64,000 bases of DNA from G963668605 sp963668605 (GCA_963668605.1 OY764903.1:6882001-6946000); one strand, 5' to 3'. Positions 25,886-34,749 are shown, counted from the stretch's first letter. The notes: a model not told the origin generated them from the sequence alone. Numbers and translations are program-made.

Positions 25886-27706
25886 CTACGCAACCGGACT
25901 GAACTTTACCACCAGTTCAGCGTTGGTCACATTCGTGAGACGCACCGCCAGCTTGCGCCGGCCCCGGTTGTCGGCCTGTGGCTTCGGATTTGGCGAACTG
26001 GGCAGCGGCGCGGCGTCCCGCACCTCGAATACGGCTTCAGCTGGGGCAGGACTGATAATCTCCGCCATGAACTGCTTGCCATGGCTCGAGAGTGTAGCGC
26101 GCCGGCGCGAGGCATCGAGCGTTACCGCGGCTTTGGTGTGGGCGAACCACCAGACCTCCGCGGGCGTATTCGTCTCCACCCGATCTGCGACAGTCACCGT
26201 ATTGCGGTTCAGCACGGTAAAGGTGCGGAATACTTTTTGGGCCTTTGTCCCGTAAGCCGCGCTCAGGTCAACGACGGCGGTGGCACGCTCCGGCCGCGAT
26301 TCAAACGAGACGATCCGCGCCATCGCCTTCATACCCTGATCCGGACCCTTGTCGGGGTTGATCACCAGCGTGTTGTGTCCCTCGGCGCGGAGGCGGTAGA
26401 AATCCTGCCGCGGGATATGGTTCTGGTGCCGCAGGTAAGTCTCGTGGTCCACCCCGGAATCGATGAACCAACGCTCACCGAGCGCCTCGAGTATGAAGCT
26501 GCCAAGGTCCAGGTGCCGGTGGCCGCTAAGATCTTTGTTGTCGCCGCCCTGGATGGCCAGAACCAGCGCATTGGGATCCGACCACGAACTGCGCAGTGTG
26601 GCACACTCGGCTTGGCGGAAGTGTTTGTCGAGCGGCAAGCGCGCCGTGTCGTAGGCGCGGCCGCGCGGATCGTACCAGAGAAGGTCCAGCACGCCGCCCT
26701 CGCGTTCTGAACCGGCCAGTTCGCTGTAGCGATACCAACTGTACTCAGGCCGGTTGAACTTTCGCGCCATCCAGAAATGAGCGGGCGCTGAAAGTTTCTT
26801 CGTCCCGCAATCCGCGAAATCGAACGCCGACCGATCGGCTCCCGCCAGGTAGATCTGGTAGATCCCGCTCTCGCCAAAACCCGGAATCCGCGAGAGGCCA
26901 GAATCGGAGCCCAGCGCGTTTTCGAGAGAGGAGAGCAACAACACATTGAACCGGACGCCGTAGTCCCAGTAGGTGGCGCCCTCCGTGCCCGCGCCGTCCG
27001 GGGCATAATGCCGCATCGCAAGCGGGATGCTACGGATGGCGTTCTGGAGCACTTGCTCCGCCAATGCCGGCTCTTCATCCGCAATGGCCAGCACGCCGGT
27101 CCCCAGGCCGCCATTGCAGACCTGGTTCCAGTTGCCATCCTTGGTATGCCAACCGCTGCGGCTGCTATAGACCTCCATCCCGGGCTTGAGGCCCAGCCTG
27201 ACAATGGCCTCCCGCATCGTCTTGCGCTGCGCGTCCGTCCAGTCCTGGTAAAGCCAGTCGTAGGCGATGGCGAACGCGTAAGTCATCTCGGCCGTATCCA
27301 GGAAGTGTCTGGGGTTCCAGTCCGGGAAGCGGGAGGCTGCTTCGATTTCTGTCCAAATGCGGTCGCGGTAGCGGCGGTCGCCTTCCAGGCGATAGACCAG
27401 CGCCAGATTCTGCACCCGTCTCTCCACCTCCCGGCTGACCGGAAGGAGCCGCATGCCGTCGGCGATCTCGTAGTGCGAAGGCGGCGCTTTGAGCAGCTTC
27501 ACCGCGTCCGCCCGAATTGCCTCATACCAGCGCTTCGGAAGCGCCTCGTCCTTTACCAATAGGCGCAAGCGGTCGAATGCGGCGGCGTCCGCTACGACAC
27601 GAGGATGCTTGTGATTAAGGGTCTCGAGCAAACCGCCGGGGGTGGCGTTACCAACTACAGCGCCAGCGGCGGCGGAGACAAACTGCCGTCGGGTTGAACT
27701 AGACAC
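25886..27706 (-). CDS. Tat-exported heparinase II/III family protein 1
   Basis: A 606-residue polysaccharide lyase-like protein. A twin-arginine signal lies at residues 5-10 (TRRQFV). The alpha-helical toroid occupies about residues 60-340 (FPDWNPRHFLDTAEMTYAFA, IAYDWLYQDW, and HTKDGNWNQVCNGGLGTGVL). The C-terminal beta-sandwich has the heparinase signature region SGHRHLDLGSFILEALGERW at about residue 393. Family members cleave uronic-acid-containing polysaccharides by beta-elimination. The neighbour upstream on the same strand (27814-29538) is a clear paralogue with the same motif order, so the two probably attack related linkages. Confidence 0.85.
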   Translation of the reverse strand: MSSSTRRQFVSAAAGAVVGNATPGGLLETLNHKHPRVVADAAAFDRLRLLVKDEALPKRWYEAIRADAVKLLKAPPSHYEIADGMRLLPVSREVERRVQNLALVYRLEGDRRYRDRIWTEIEAASRFPDWNPRHFLDTAEMTYAFAIAYDWLYQDWTDAQRKTMREAIVRLGLKPGMEVYSSRSGWHTKDGNWNQVCNGGLGTGVLAIADEEPALAEQVLQNAIRSIPLAMRHYAPDGAGTEGATYWDYGVRFNVLLLSSLENALGSDSGLSRIPGFGESGIYQIYLAGADRSAFDFADCGTKKLSAPAHFWMARKFNRPEYSWYRYSELAGSEREGGVLDLLWYDPRGRAYDTARLPLDKHFRQAECATLRSSWSDPNALVLAIQGGDNKDLSGHRHLDLGSFILEALGERWFIDSGVDHETYLRHQNHIPRQDFYRLRAEGHNTLVINPDKGPDQGMKAMARIVSFESRPERATAVVDLSAAYGTKAQKVFRTFTVLNRNTVTVADRVETNTPAEVWWFAHTKAAVTLDASRRRATLSSHGKQFMAEIISPAPAEAVFEVRDAAPLPSSPNPKPQADNRGRRKLAVRLTNVTNAELVVKFSPVA

Positions 27707-27737
27707 GGCACTCAGGGTACCACACAGCCTGGATCCG

Positions 27738-27768
27738 GTGAGACCTCCTGTCGAGGACAGGATCTCAC
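27738..27768. repeat. Hairpin between the two heparinase-like genes
   Basis: GTGAGA-cct-CCTGTC, a 3-base loop, then GACAGG-a-TCTCAC: twelve paired bases with one internal bulge. It lies in the 107-base gap between the paralogues on the minus strand. There is no T-tract, so it may moderate mRNA stability or partial termination rather than stop transcription. Confidence 0.4.
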
Positions 27769-27813
27769 GCGCCGTCCGCCCTTGCCGCTCAATCGGGTAG
27801 CGCAGGGTTCGCC

Positions 27814-29538
27814 TTACTTGACCGGCGTGAGTTCGACCACGAGCCGCACCTTCTCGACCTTCTCCGGTAGCCGCACGATGAGTCTTCGGGTGCCCGCATT
27901 AGGGTTCTGCGGAGGCGGCGGCTGAGTGGACTCGACTTCGAAGCGCGCTCCCGCGGGCTGCAATACCCTCACTGTGAGGCTCTGGCCTCCCTTCCGCAAC
28001 TTGGCAACCGCTCCATCTAAGACAATCTGTGCGGGAGTCAACATGCCCCACACCACCTGGACCGGGCGCGAGGCCACCAGTTCGTCGTCGAGGACCACAC
28101 GGCTGCGCTCAGGCAGAGTGACGGTCCGGATCCAGGACCGGATTACACCGGGGTTTACGCGTGAGAGGTCGATCCGCACCATGGGCGTAGCGCCCGCCGG
28201 TGTTTGCTCGATTACGGGTGCGGACGCGAGCGGATCCTGGTTGAGGCCGTCGATAACCAGCGTGTTGTGCGATCGCGTGCTCGGGCGATAAAACTCCCAG
28301 CGTTTGCCGCCGGTTTCACGGTCGAAGTATTCCGGCCCGTACGTATCTCCGCCGGGATCCGCTGCCCACCGTACGCCGCCCGCGTCCAGCACAAAACTGC
28401 CGGCATCGGCATGGTAGTGTGCGGACGTACGGTTTCCTCCTTTGATGGCAAAATAGAGTGCCTTGGGGTCGTCCCACGCGCTCCGGAAAAAGGCAGCATC
28501 GACGGCAAAAACGCGATCGAGCGGCCAATCCTTCTGCACGCTGGCCGACTGACCGGTGCGGTAGCAGACAAGGTCCATTGCTTGAGGCGCAACGCTCTCC
28601 AGCATCTGTTTCTGGTGGGCGGCGTACGCGGGCATCTTGAAACGATCTGCCAGCCACCACATTTCCCACGCGCGCTGCGGGCTCTCATGACAGTCGCCGA
28701 AGTTGAAGTAGCGTCCGGCCGGCCCGATCGCGTGGATACGGAAGTCGCCGGTGCGTGAAAAGCCGGGATATGCACCGATCCCGAAATCGCTGCCGAGCGC
28801 GCTTTCAAGCGCCAGAATGCCCCAAACCGTGTACCGGGTGGCGTAGTGCCAGTACATCGGGCCTTCCTTCCAGCCGCCGTCCGGCGCGTATTCGACCATG
28901 GAGACCCGGATCGATTCTCGCGCTTTCTTGAGAACCTGGCTCGTCAGTTCCGGATCGGTGTCTTCGACGGCCAGCGCGCCGATCATCATGCCGGCGTTGC
29001 CCACCTGGTTGGTGTTATGTGGCGCGATCGTCCAGGTCGCCTTCCGCTCATAATCGCGCAACCCGATGCGGATGCCCTTCTCCACAATGGCGCGGCGAAA
29101 CGCGGCGCGGTCGTCGGGAGAGAGTTCGGCGTAGAGCCAGTCATAACCAATCGAGACGGCGTGCATCATCTCCGACACATCGAGGAAAGCGCCGGGATTC
29201 CAGTCCGGGAACTGCGTGACGGTACGCAACTCCCGCACGGCGCGGTCGAAGTATGAACGTTTGCCGTCGAGACGGTAGAGTAGCGCGAGGGTATAAATGC
29301 GTTCCAGGGCCGTGCGGCTTTGTTCGAGGACGCGCTGCCTCTTTCCCGGATACTCGACGGGAGAGGCTTGGCACAGGCGTTCGGCGGTTTCGGTAAGGCG
29401 CGTGTGCAGCGAGCGCGCATAGGCGTCATCTCGCACGGTGGCTCGGAGCCTGTTCAACCCGTCCTGATTGACCACCAGCCGTGGGTGCCCGGCGAAGAGA
29501 GGCAGAACGGCAATTAGGAATAACAGGGCGGATCGCAT
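27814..29538 (-). CDS. Secreted heparinase II/III family protein 2
   Basis: A 574-residue paralogue of the preceding lyase-like protein. Here the export signal is an ordinary signal peptide (MRSALLFLIAVLPLFAGHPR) instead of Tat. Shared blocks are FPDWNPGAFLDVSEMMHAVS, IGYDWLYAEL, NTNQVGNAGMMIGALAVEDT and the sandwich signature TSAHYHADAGSFVLDAGG (about residue 372). The C-terminal block RLIVRLPEKVEKVRLVVELT matches the end of its paralogue. Probable function is eliminative cleavage of uronate-containing glycans in the periplasm or outside. Having different export routes for two paralogues is a little odd. Confidence 0.85.
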   Translation of the reverse strand: MRSALLFLIAVLPLFAGHPRLVVNQDGLNRLRATVRDDAYARSLHTRLTETAERLCQASPVEYPGKRQRVLEQSRTALERIYTLALLYRLDGKRSYFDRAVRELRTVTQFPDWNPGAFLDVSEMMHAVSIGYDWLYAELSPDDRAAFRRAIVEKGIRIGLRDYERKATWTIAPHNTNQVGNAGMMIGALAVEDTDPELTSQVLKKARESIRVSMVEYAPDGGWKEGPMYWHYATRYTVWGILALESALGSDFGIGAYPGFSRTGDFRIHAIGPAGRYFNFGDCHESPQRAWEMWWLADRFKMPAYAAHQKQMLESVAPQAMDLVCYRTGQSASVQKDWPLDRVFAVDAAFFRSAWDDPKALYFAIKGGNRTSAHYHADAGSFVLDAGGVRWAADPGGDTYGPEYFDRETGGKRWEFYRPSTRSHNTLVIDGLNQDPLASAPVIEQTPAGATPMVRIDLSRVNPGVIRSWIRTVTLPERSRVVLDDELVASRPVQVVWGMLTPAQIVLDGAVAKLRKGGQSLTVRVLQPAGARFEVESTQPPPPQNPNAGTRRLIVRLPEKVEKVRLVVELTPVK

Positions 29539-29665
29539 ATGGCTTCAGTTTCTCATGTGCACCGCGAAAGGTCAGACCTCAACTGTGCGCATTATGCTGA
29601 TCGCCGGAAATCAGCAGGATACTCGGACGCTGCAAAGCTTGAATGGTCCTGCCAGTCAAGGCGCT

Positions 29666-29824
29666 GTCAAGGCACACATCGAATTTCGCCTCGAGTTCTT
29701 CAACCTTTTGAATCGCCATTACTATGGAAACCCCAACACGAACATGAATAACACCTACTTCGGCAACGTCAGGGCGGCCTCGGGCAGTCGGACCGGGCAG
29801 GCCGGCCTGCGGGTAGACTGGTAA
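29666..29824 (+). pseudogene. C-terminal fragment of an Oar-type TonB receptor
   Basis: The last 52 codons of an open frame read EFRLEFFNLLNRHYYGNPNT, then NMNNTYFGNVRAASGSRTGQ and AGLRVDW before a stop. This is the final beta-strand region of an Oar-type receptor (compare FRCEMYNAFNHTQFTNVDTT at the end of receptor 1). The other thousand or so residues are absent. It lies 21 bases before the first of the two unknown paralogous genes, so a receptor once headed that operon. Confidence 0.8.
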
Positions 29825-29845
29825 ATACGCGCTGAGGAGAGCAAA

Positions 29846-30739
29846 TTGTCCGAACACATCACACATGAAGCGATCGCCCAGGACTGCATACGTCTTGCGC
29901 TCCATTCCCGCAAGATTTGCGAGGCGTTTAAGATCTGTCTGAAGAAACACCCAGACTGCGCACGACTGGGCAGTTTCACGAGCGGGGGCGACCCGAACAC
30001 GGTCGCATTGCTCCGCGACTGCCGCGAGCGCTGGCCGAATCGTAAGGACGGCGACCTGGTAGAAGAGAAACTCACCTTCGTGCTTGGCTGGCGTTTCCAC
30101 AACGCGGCCGACCGCGAGTTCAAGCCGGTTTACCGCGAGGTCGAGCCGGAATATTTCTCCAAGGAAACCAAGGAAACGGGCGGCGATGACGATCTCAGGG
30201 GGCCCTGCGAATCCAGCATCTATCACGATGCGGCGACCTTTCGCGAGGTCTTCCAGAGCGGCAAGACGGGTCCGCTCCCGCCGGAGGTGCTCGCCTACAG
30301 TCTTCACGCCGACCAGATCGAGAGTTTGTTTGGCGGCCTGATCCAGCGCTCGCTTTTCGCTCTGCAAAATTCCACCCTCCGCGAAGAGAATCCCGCCAAG
30401 CGCCTCGGCCTTTCAACCCGGCGCCACCAGAGATTCGGAGTGGACCTCCGCCGCTACTCGAACGCCTACTACAAGCCAGAACCTAACAAGATCAGGCGGT
30501 TCACCATCGACAGCAATTTCTATGACCGCAAGGACCCGATCATCGCGCTGGCGCGATCTATCCAACGCGGCGCTCCCGACAAGCGATTCGACGCCGACAC
30601 CGCGACCGGCCAGAGCTACTACGCTCAAGCCCTGCGCAAGGCACATATGTACCTGTTGGCCGCGAGCGAGTACTTCGAACGCCGGATCGTCGAGAAGGAA
30701 CTGGGAGAGCGATTGGACCTCGCTACGAAACATATCTGA
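29846..30739 (+). CDS. Uncharacterised protein, paralogue A
   Basis: A 297-residue protein of a family I do not recognise. It has no signal peptide or membrane segment and looks mainly helical. It is a diverged paralogue of the next gene: HITHEAIAQDCIRLAL here matches HITSTAIADDCLRLAM there, LLRDCRERW matches LLDSCRERL, VLGWRFHNAADREFKP matches IAGWLCQKAAVRHIQP, and FYDRKDPIIALARSIQRG matches FYNRANRVIQLARAVQRG. An RBS-like GAGGAG precedes the start. It follows a TonB-receptor tail and is 13 bases from its paralogue, so they are one operon. The conserved helical pattern with Cys/Arg and Asn could be a small-ligand or protein-binding bundle; no function is proposed. Confidence 0.7.
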   Translation: MSEHITHEAIAQDCIRLALHSRKICEAFKICLKKHPDCARLGSFTSGGDPNTVALLRDCRERWPNRKDGDLVEEKLTFVLGWRFHNAADREFKPVYREVEPEYFSKETKETGGDDDLRGPCESSIYHDAATFREVFQSGKTGPLPPEVLAYSLHADQIESLFGGLIQRSLFALQNSTLREENPAKRLGLSTRRHQRFGVDLRRYSNAYYKPEPNKIRRFTIDSNFYDRKDPIIALARSIQRGAPDKRFDADTATGQSYYAQALRKAHMYLLAASEYFERRIVEKELGERLDLATKHI

Positions 30740-30752
30740 CCGGGAGGATGCC

Positions 30753-31616
30753 ATGGAAACTAAATTGAACCGCCGGGACTTCGCACAAATTTCGACCTTC
30801 TTGACCGCCGCTTTGGGCGGCGCGGGCACATTGCCCGGTCAGAAAACTTCGGCGCCGGCAGCCGGGCATATCACGTCGACAGCCATCGCCGATGATTGCC
30901 TGCGGCTCGCGATGTGCTCGGATACCATCCCGGAGAAATTCAAGAGCGCTCTTGCCAGGGACTCCGACCTGAATCGTATTGGTGGCTTGCTTAAACTCGC
31001 CACAAGCCAGGTACCGGCGTTGCTCGACAGTTGCCGCGAGCGTCTTAGGGCAGACAAGGCCGCGCGCACCGCGCAGCAGGAAATGGTGCTGATCGCCGGC
31101 TGGCTTTGCCAGAAGGCAGCCGTCCGCCACATCCAACCCGGGGACGATGTTCACCGCGACGTCCTCGTCATGCGGGAACTCTCGCAAGACAAGCCTCCCG
31201 GTGCGGAGAATGCCGCAGATCTCTTGCGTCTGTTTGAGGTCATCCAGAACCGCCGGCTGATCGCGCTGCACACCCTTAAGCCGGATGCCGGCGACGTTGA
31301 CGCTTGGCTCGCCCGGCTAGTCCAATGGCGCCGGGAATCCCAAACCTTATTGAAACGCTACGCCGAAGCGTACGGCGCGCAGCAAGCGATGCCGGACTTC
31401 TACAACCGCGCCAACCGCGTTATTCAACTGGCGCGCGCAGTCCAGCGGGGCACGCTAGCCGTGCGATCGGAACTGAAACCCGCGCTCGATGCCGCTCGCT
31501 CCGAGAGCCAGTACGCTCGTGCGATTGCCCAGGGCTATGGGCACCTGGAGGCGGCCAGCTTGTATCTGGATCGCAAGATCGATTCGGGCGCGTTGCTGGC
31601 GCGGCTTGGCGGATAG
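30753..31616 (+). CDS. Uncharacterised Tat-signal protein, paralogue B
   Basis: A 287-residue protein. I start at the ATG at 30753, with GGGAGG 5-10 bases upstream; the longer frame would run into the preceding gene. A twin-arginine-like signal (LNRRDFAQIS) and a short hydrophobic stretch open it, so this copy is probably exported, whereas paralogue A is not. The helical core is shared with A over the whole length (see A for matching blocks). The C-terminus ends AASLYLDRKIDSGALLARLG. About 105 bases downstream an IS630 element has inserted, which may have cut the original operon from the enolase-family gene at 32904. Confidence 0.7.
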   Translation: METKLNRRDFAQISTFLTAALGGAGTLPGQKTSAPAAGHITSTAIADDCLRLAMCSDTIPEKFKSALARDSDLNRIGGLLKLATSQVPALLDSCRERLRADKAARTAQQEMVLIAGWLCQKAAVRHIQPGDDVHRDVLVMRELSQDKPPGAENAADLLRLFEVIQNRRLIALHTLKPDAGDVDAWLARLVQWRRESQTLLKRYAEAYGAQQAMPDFYNRANRVIQLARAVQRGTLAVRSELKPALDAARSESQYARAIAQGYGHLEAASLYLDRKIDSGALLARLGG

Positions 31617-31721
31617 CTGTGCGTCTGGGTGCACGGCTCATTTTGTTTCCCACCCATTGGGTTTGCACCTCCGGAGCGTTTTTATCGCGTTGTAAAGTAT
31701 GGCGAAAACGGAAGTGTGCGC

Positions 31722-32889
31722 TAGTGGTCTGCGGCGAGCAGATTAACCATTATCCAGCACGGCGCGGGCGCGCTTGACCTTCTCCAGGATGTCGGCTGCC
31801 TTGGCTGTCCAAACGAATGGTTTGGGCTTGTCGTTGTGCTTGTCGATGTAGTCGCCGATGGCCATGATCAATTCCTCGACATCACGGAAGACCCCGCGGC
31901 GTAGCCTCTGCTCGGTGAGATCGCGGAAGAAGCGCTCGACCATGTTGAGCCACGAACTACTGGTCGGGGTGAAGTACATGTGAAAGCGCGGATGGCGCGC
32001 CAGCCACTTCTGCACCTTCGGATGCTTGTGCGTGGCGTAGTTGTCGGCGATCAGGTGCAGGTCTTTGCTGGGCGGCGTCAGGTCGTCGATGACGCGTAGA
32101 AACTTCAGCCACTCCTGGTGACGGTGCCGGTCGTCGCACATACTGATCACGGTGCCATCCAGCGTGCTCATGGCGGCGAACAGCGTCGCGGTTCCATTGC
32201 GCTTGTAGTCGTGGGTCATGGTGCCGCAGCGACCCTTCTTCAGCGGGAGTCCAGGCTGCGTACGGTCCAGCGCTTGGATCTGGCTCTTTTCATCGGCGCA
32301 CAGCACGATGGCGTGTTCCGGCGGGCTGAGGTAGAGCCCAATGATGGCTTCCAGTTTCTCCGCGAACTCCGGATCGTTGCTGACTTTAAACGTGCGCGAC
32401 AGGTGCGGCTTCAAGCCATGTCTGTGCCAGATGCGACGCACGCTCTTCTCACTAAGACCCGCCGCCTCCGCCATCGTGCGGGTGCTCCACTGGGTCGCGT
32501 TGGCGGGGGTCTCCTGGGTGGTCCTCCGGACCACCTCCTGCACTTTGGCTGGTGTGATGGTTGGGGTACGGCCAGGCCGCGGTGCGTCTTTCTCCAATCC
32601 GGCCAAACCCAATTTCAAAAAACGCTTTCTCCAGCGAGCCGCTTTCTGGTTGCTGATGCCGATCTCGGCGGCGATCTCCAGATCCTGCTTGCCGGCTGCC
32701 GCCAACAGGACGACGCGCGCTCGTTCGACTTGGCGGGCAGGCAGCGACCGGCCCCGCGCCCACTGCTGCAAGACTTGCTTCTGGTCGTCGGTTAACACGA
32801 TAGTGGGTGCGACACGCATGCGCTTCGTCTCCTGATTATAGAGACGTCGCTCTGTCGTTATTGGTTACTATTTAGGTCGCAGTACACTA
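31722..32889 (-). mobile_element. IS630-family insertion sequence
   Basis: A complete element of about 1.17 kb. The left end reads CTAGTGGTCTGCGGCG and the right end, complemented, CTAGTGTACTGCGACC: imperfect terminal inverted repeats, each starting at a TA dinucleotide (31722-31723 and 32888-32889), the TA target duplication expected for IS630. It holds one transposase gene on the minus strand. Ends, target site and gene all look intact, so it may still be mobile. Confidence 0.88.
31743..32819 (-). CDS. IS630-family transposase
   Basis: A 358-residue DDE transposase. The N-terminal half has helix-turn-helix segments (AAEIGISNQKAARWRKRFLK, and TMAEAAGLSEKSVRRIWHRH). The catalytic triad is D176 (LCADEKSQ), D259 (LIADNYATHK) and E295 (WLNMVERFF), spaced as in the IS630/Tc1-mariner group (DD-35E). 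It fills the element end to end and has no frameshift. The Thr-Pro-rich and Arg-rich linker APRPGRTPTITPAK lies between the two halves. Confidence 0.95.
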   Translation of the reverse strand: MRVAPTIVLTDDQKQVLQQWARGRSLPARQVERARVVLLAAAGKQDLEIAAEIGISNQKAARWRKRFLKLGLAGLEKDAPRPGRTPTITPAKVQEVVRRTTQETPANATQWSTRTMAEAAGLSEKSVRRIWHRHGLKPHLSRTFKVSNDPEFAEKLEAIIGLYLSPPEHAIVLCADEKSQIQALDRTQPGLPLKKGRCGTMTHDYKRNGTATLFAAMSTLDGTVISMCDDRHRHQEWLKFLRVIDDLTPPSKDLHLIADNYATHKHPKVQKWLARHPRFHMYFTPTSSSWLNMVERFFRDLTEQRLRRGVFRDVEELIMAIGDYIDKHNDKPKPFVWTAKAADILEKVKRARAVLDNG

Positions 32890-32903
32890 GGATAGAACCG
32901 AAT

Positions 32904-34112
32904 ATGACGCGACGTACTTTCTTCACGACCCCCGCTGCCGGCCTTTTTCAACTCGACAATTCCGAGCCCGCGCGAACCGTGCCTGATTACGAGAAACCTT
33001 TGTTCGAACTCCACAAGGTCTCCAGCACGCCGGTCAAGATCTCCTCCATAGAGTTGTTGCGGAACGGGAGTTCCTATTTCGTCCGCTCAGTCTCCAGCGA
33101 CGGTGCGGTGGGGATCGCCCGAACCAAGCAAATCGAAGACTTCGTGCCGATCCTGCTCAGGCGCGTCATTCCCTTCTTCATTGGCGAGGACGCCCGGGAT
33201 CTGGAGGCGCTGGTCGATGCCGTTTACATAGAGAATTACAAGATGGCCGGCCAAGCCTTCTGGTGCCCGGTAGCGTTCGTCGAACAAAGCCTCTTCGATC
33301 TTCTGGGGAAGGTGGCGCGAAAACCACTCGCTGAACTTCTGGGCGGTGTGGCTCGCCAGGAGATTCCCGTTTATCTCTCAGGTTCGGAACGCAAGCTCAC
33401 GGCGGAGGAGGAAGTCGATATCTACGTTCGGGGAGTCGAAGCAACCCGCGCGAAAGCGGTGAAATTCAAGATTGGCGGCAGAATGAGCCGCAACGCGGAC
33501 GCGTACCCTGGCCGGACAAAGCAACTGCTGACGCTGGCACGTAAGAAACTCGGCGACAAAATCATCCTATACGCCGACGCCAATGGTTCTTACGATGCCG
33601 CCAATGCTATCAAGATCGGGAAGATACTGGAAGAACTCAAGTTCGGTTTCTTCGAGGAACCATGCCCGTGGGAGGAACTCAGCGAAACCAAGCGAGTGGC
33701 TGACGCGCTCACTATTCCAATTGCAGGCGGCGAAATCGAGTCCAGCCTGTGGAAGTTCCAGTGGATGATCCAGAATGGGGCGCTCGATATCCTGCAACCG
33801 GACTTGAACTACAACGGCGGCTTCATCCGCGCAGCGCGCGTTGCGCGAATGGCCCGCCTGAAGCAGAAGACCATCGTGCCACACAATACTCAGACCGATG
33901 CCGCCGCCGCGAACATTCTGCATTTCGCCTCTGCGATGCCGAACAGTGGAGCATACATGGAGTTCCCGTGGCGCGCGCCCAGCAAGCCGGCCTCGTGGTA
34001 CTCGCCCAACTTCGAGGTGAAGGACGGAAAGGTGAAGGTTCCGGCGGGGCCGGGTCTGGGGATCGAGTATGACCCGGATTTCCTCAAGAAGGCAGCGAAG
34101 GTGCAAGCGTAG
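32904..34112 (+). CDS. Tat-exported mandelate racemase/enolase-superfamily protein
   Basis: A 402-residue enolase-superfamily enzyme. A short twin-arginine start (MTRRTFF) precedes a typical capping domain. The barrel shows a KxK motif (K187, K189 in VKFKIGG), three metal ligands D225 (YADANGSY), E251 (FFEEP) and E277 (AGGEIES), and a D300/H327 dyad (DILQPDLNYNGG, VPHNT). This set fits the mandelate racemase subgroup: proton abstraction next to a carboxylate, as in acid-sugar dehydratases. Uronate or aldonate products of the lyases would be suitable substrates. The promoter side has been replaced by the IS630 end 15 bases upstream. Confidence 0.88.
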   Translation: MTRRTFFTTPAAGLFQLDNSEPARTVPDYEKPLFELHKVSSTPVKISSIELLRNGSSYFVRSVSSDGAVGIARTKQIEDFVPILLRRVIPFFIGEDARDLEALVDAVYIENYKMAGQAFWCPVAFVEQSLFDLLGKVARKPLAELLGGVARQEIPVYLSGSERKLTAEEEVDIYVRGVEATRAKAVKFKIGGRMSRNADAYPGRTKQLLTLARKKLGDKIILYADANGSYDAANAIKIGKILEELKFGFFEEPCPWEELSETKRVADALTIPIAGGEIESSLWKFQWMIQNGALDILQPDLNYNGGFIRAARVARMARLKQKTIVPHNTQTDAAAANILHFASAMPNSGAYMEFPWRAPSKPASWYSPNFEVKDGKVKVPAGPGLGIEYDPDFLKKAAKVQA

Positions 34113-34169
34113 GCAGGCCGATACCGAGGCGCAGGTCTCGAACGTTGGGCCAGGATGAGGGAACGCTGT

Positions 34170-34344
34170 ACTTCCGCGTCCTCTTCCGGTTGCGCTCCGG
34201 CGCGGGTTCTAAGCCGTGCTCCTTGAGAATGTTGGCGATAGTGCCCCGTGCGGCCTCGTAGCCCAGATTGGCGAGTGCAACTTGGATTCTCCGATAGTTG
34301 TGCTCCACAAAAACTCCGTCCGAGCCAAAACCGCGTTCCAGCAA
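34170..34344 (-). pseudogene. Integrase-core transposase fragment
   Basis: The minus strand reads NYRRIQVALANLGYEAARGT followed by IANILKEHGLEPAPERNRK, the segment that joins the helix-turn-helix to the DDE core in IS481/IS3-like transposases. After RNRK the sequence departs from the family, and nothing of the catalytic core remains. It sits just before the truncated beta-helix gene, whose loss it probably explains. Confidence 0.75.
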
Positions 34345-34367
34345 CGTTCTGTAACGTGCGATCCTAA

Positions 34368-34745
34368 TTGTTCATGCCGGCCTCATTCATCTGCTTTACC
34401 GCTCTGCAGCACTGTCTTCGGACGGCGGCCGCCGTCAACAACTTTCTTTTCGAACGCAATATCGTGTTTTGGAACGCCGATCGGAAAGTGCTTCACGGGA
34501 AGTGGAACGACACGAATGTAGTGATGCGCAAGAACCTGTATTGGCAGGAGGGTGGCGGCGAGGTGAAGATCGGTCCAGAAACCTGGAGCCAATGGCAGGC
34601 GCGCGGGATGGATGAAGGTTCCGCCGTCGCAGATCCAATGTTCGTCGATGCGCTGAAGTACGATTTTCGCCTGAAGCCGGCCTCGCCCGCGTTGAAGCTC
34701 GGCTTTGAGCCGTTCGATCTATCCAAGGTCGGGCCGCGAAAGTAA
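34368..34745 (+). pseudogene. C-terminal remnant of a right-handed beta-helix protein
   Basis: A 125-codon frame whose last 100 residues read NNFLFERNIVFWNADRKV, NDTNVVMRKNLYWQEGGGEV and VADPMFVDALKYDFRLKPAS, ending PFDLSKVGPRK. This is the typical end of a right-handed parallel beta-helix protein (pectate-lyase-like), which should be several hundred residues longer. The first 20 residues do not look native. A transposase fragment lies immediately upstream, so the gene was beheaded by insertion or deletion. The sulfatase gene starts 5 bases after the stop, so the pair was once an operon. Confidence 0.75.
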
Positions 34746-34749
34746 TCTT

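Noticed and set aside
29846..31616. Toxin-antitoxin or defence pair
   Set aside because: Both proteins are about 290 residues, are paralogues of each other, and one has an export signal; none of this fits known toxin-antitoxin or defence designs.
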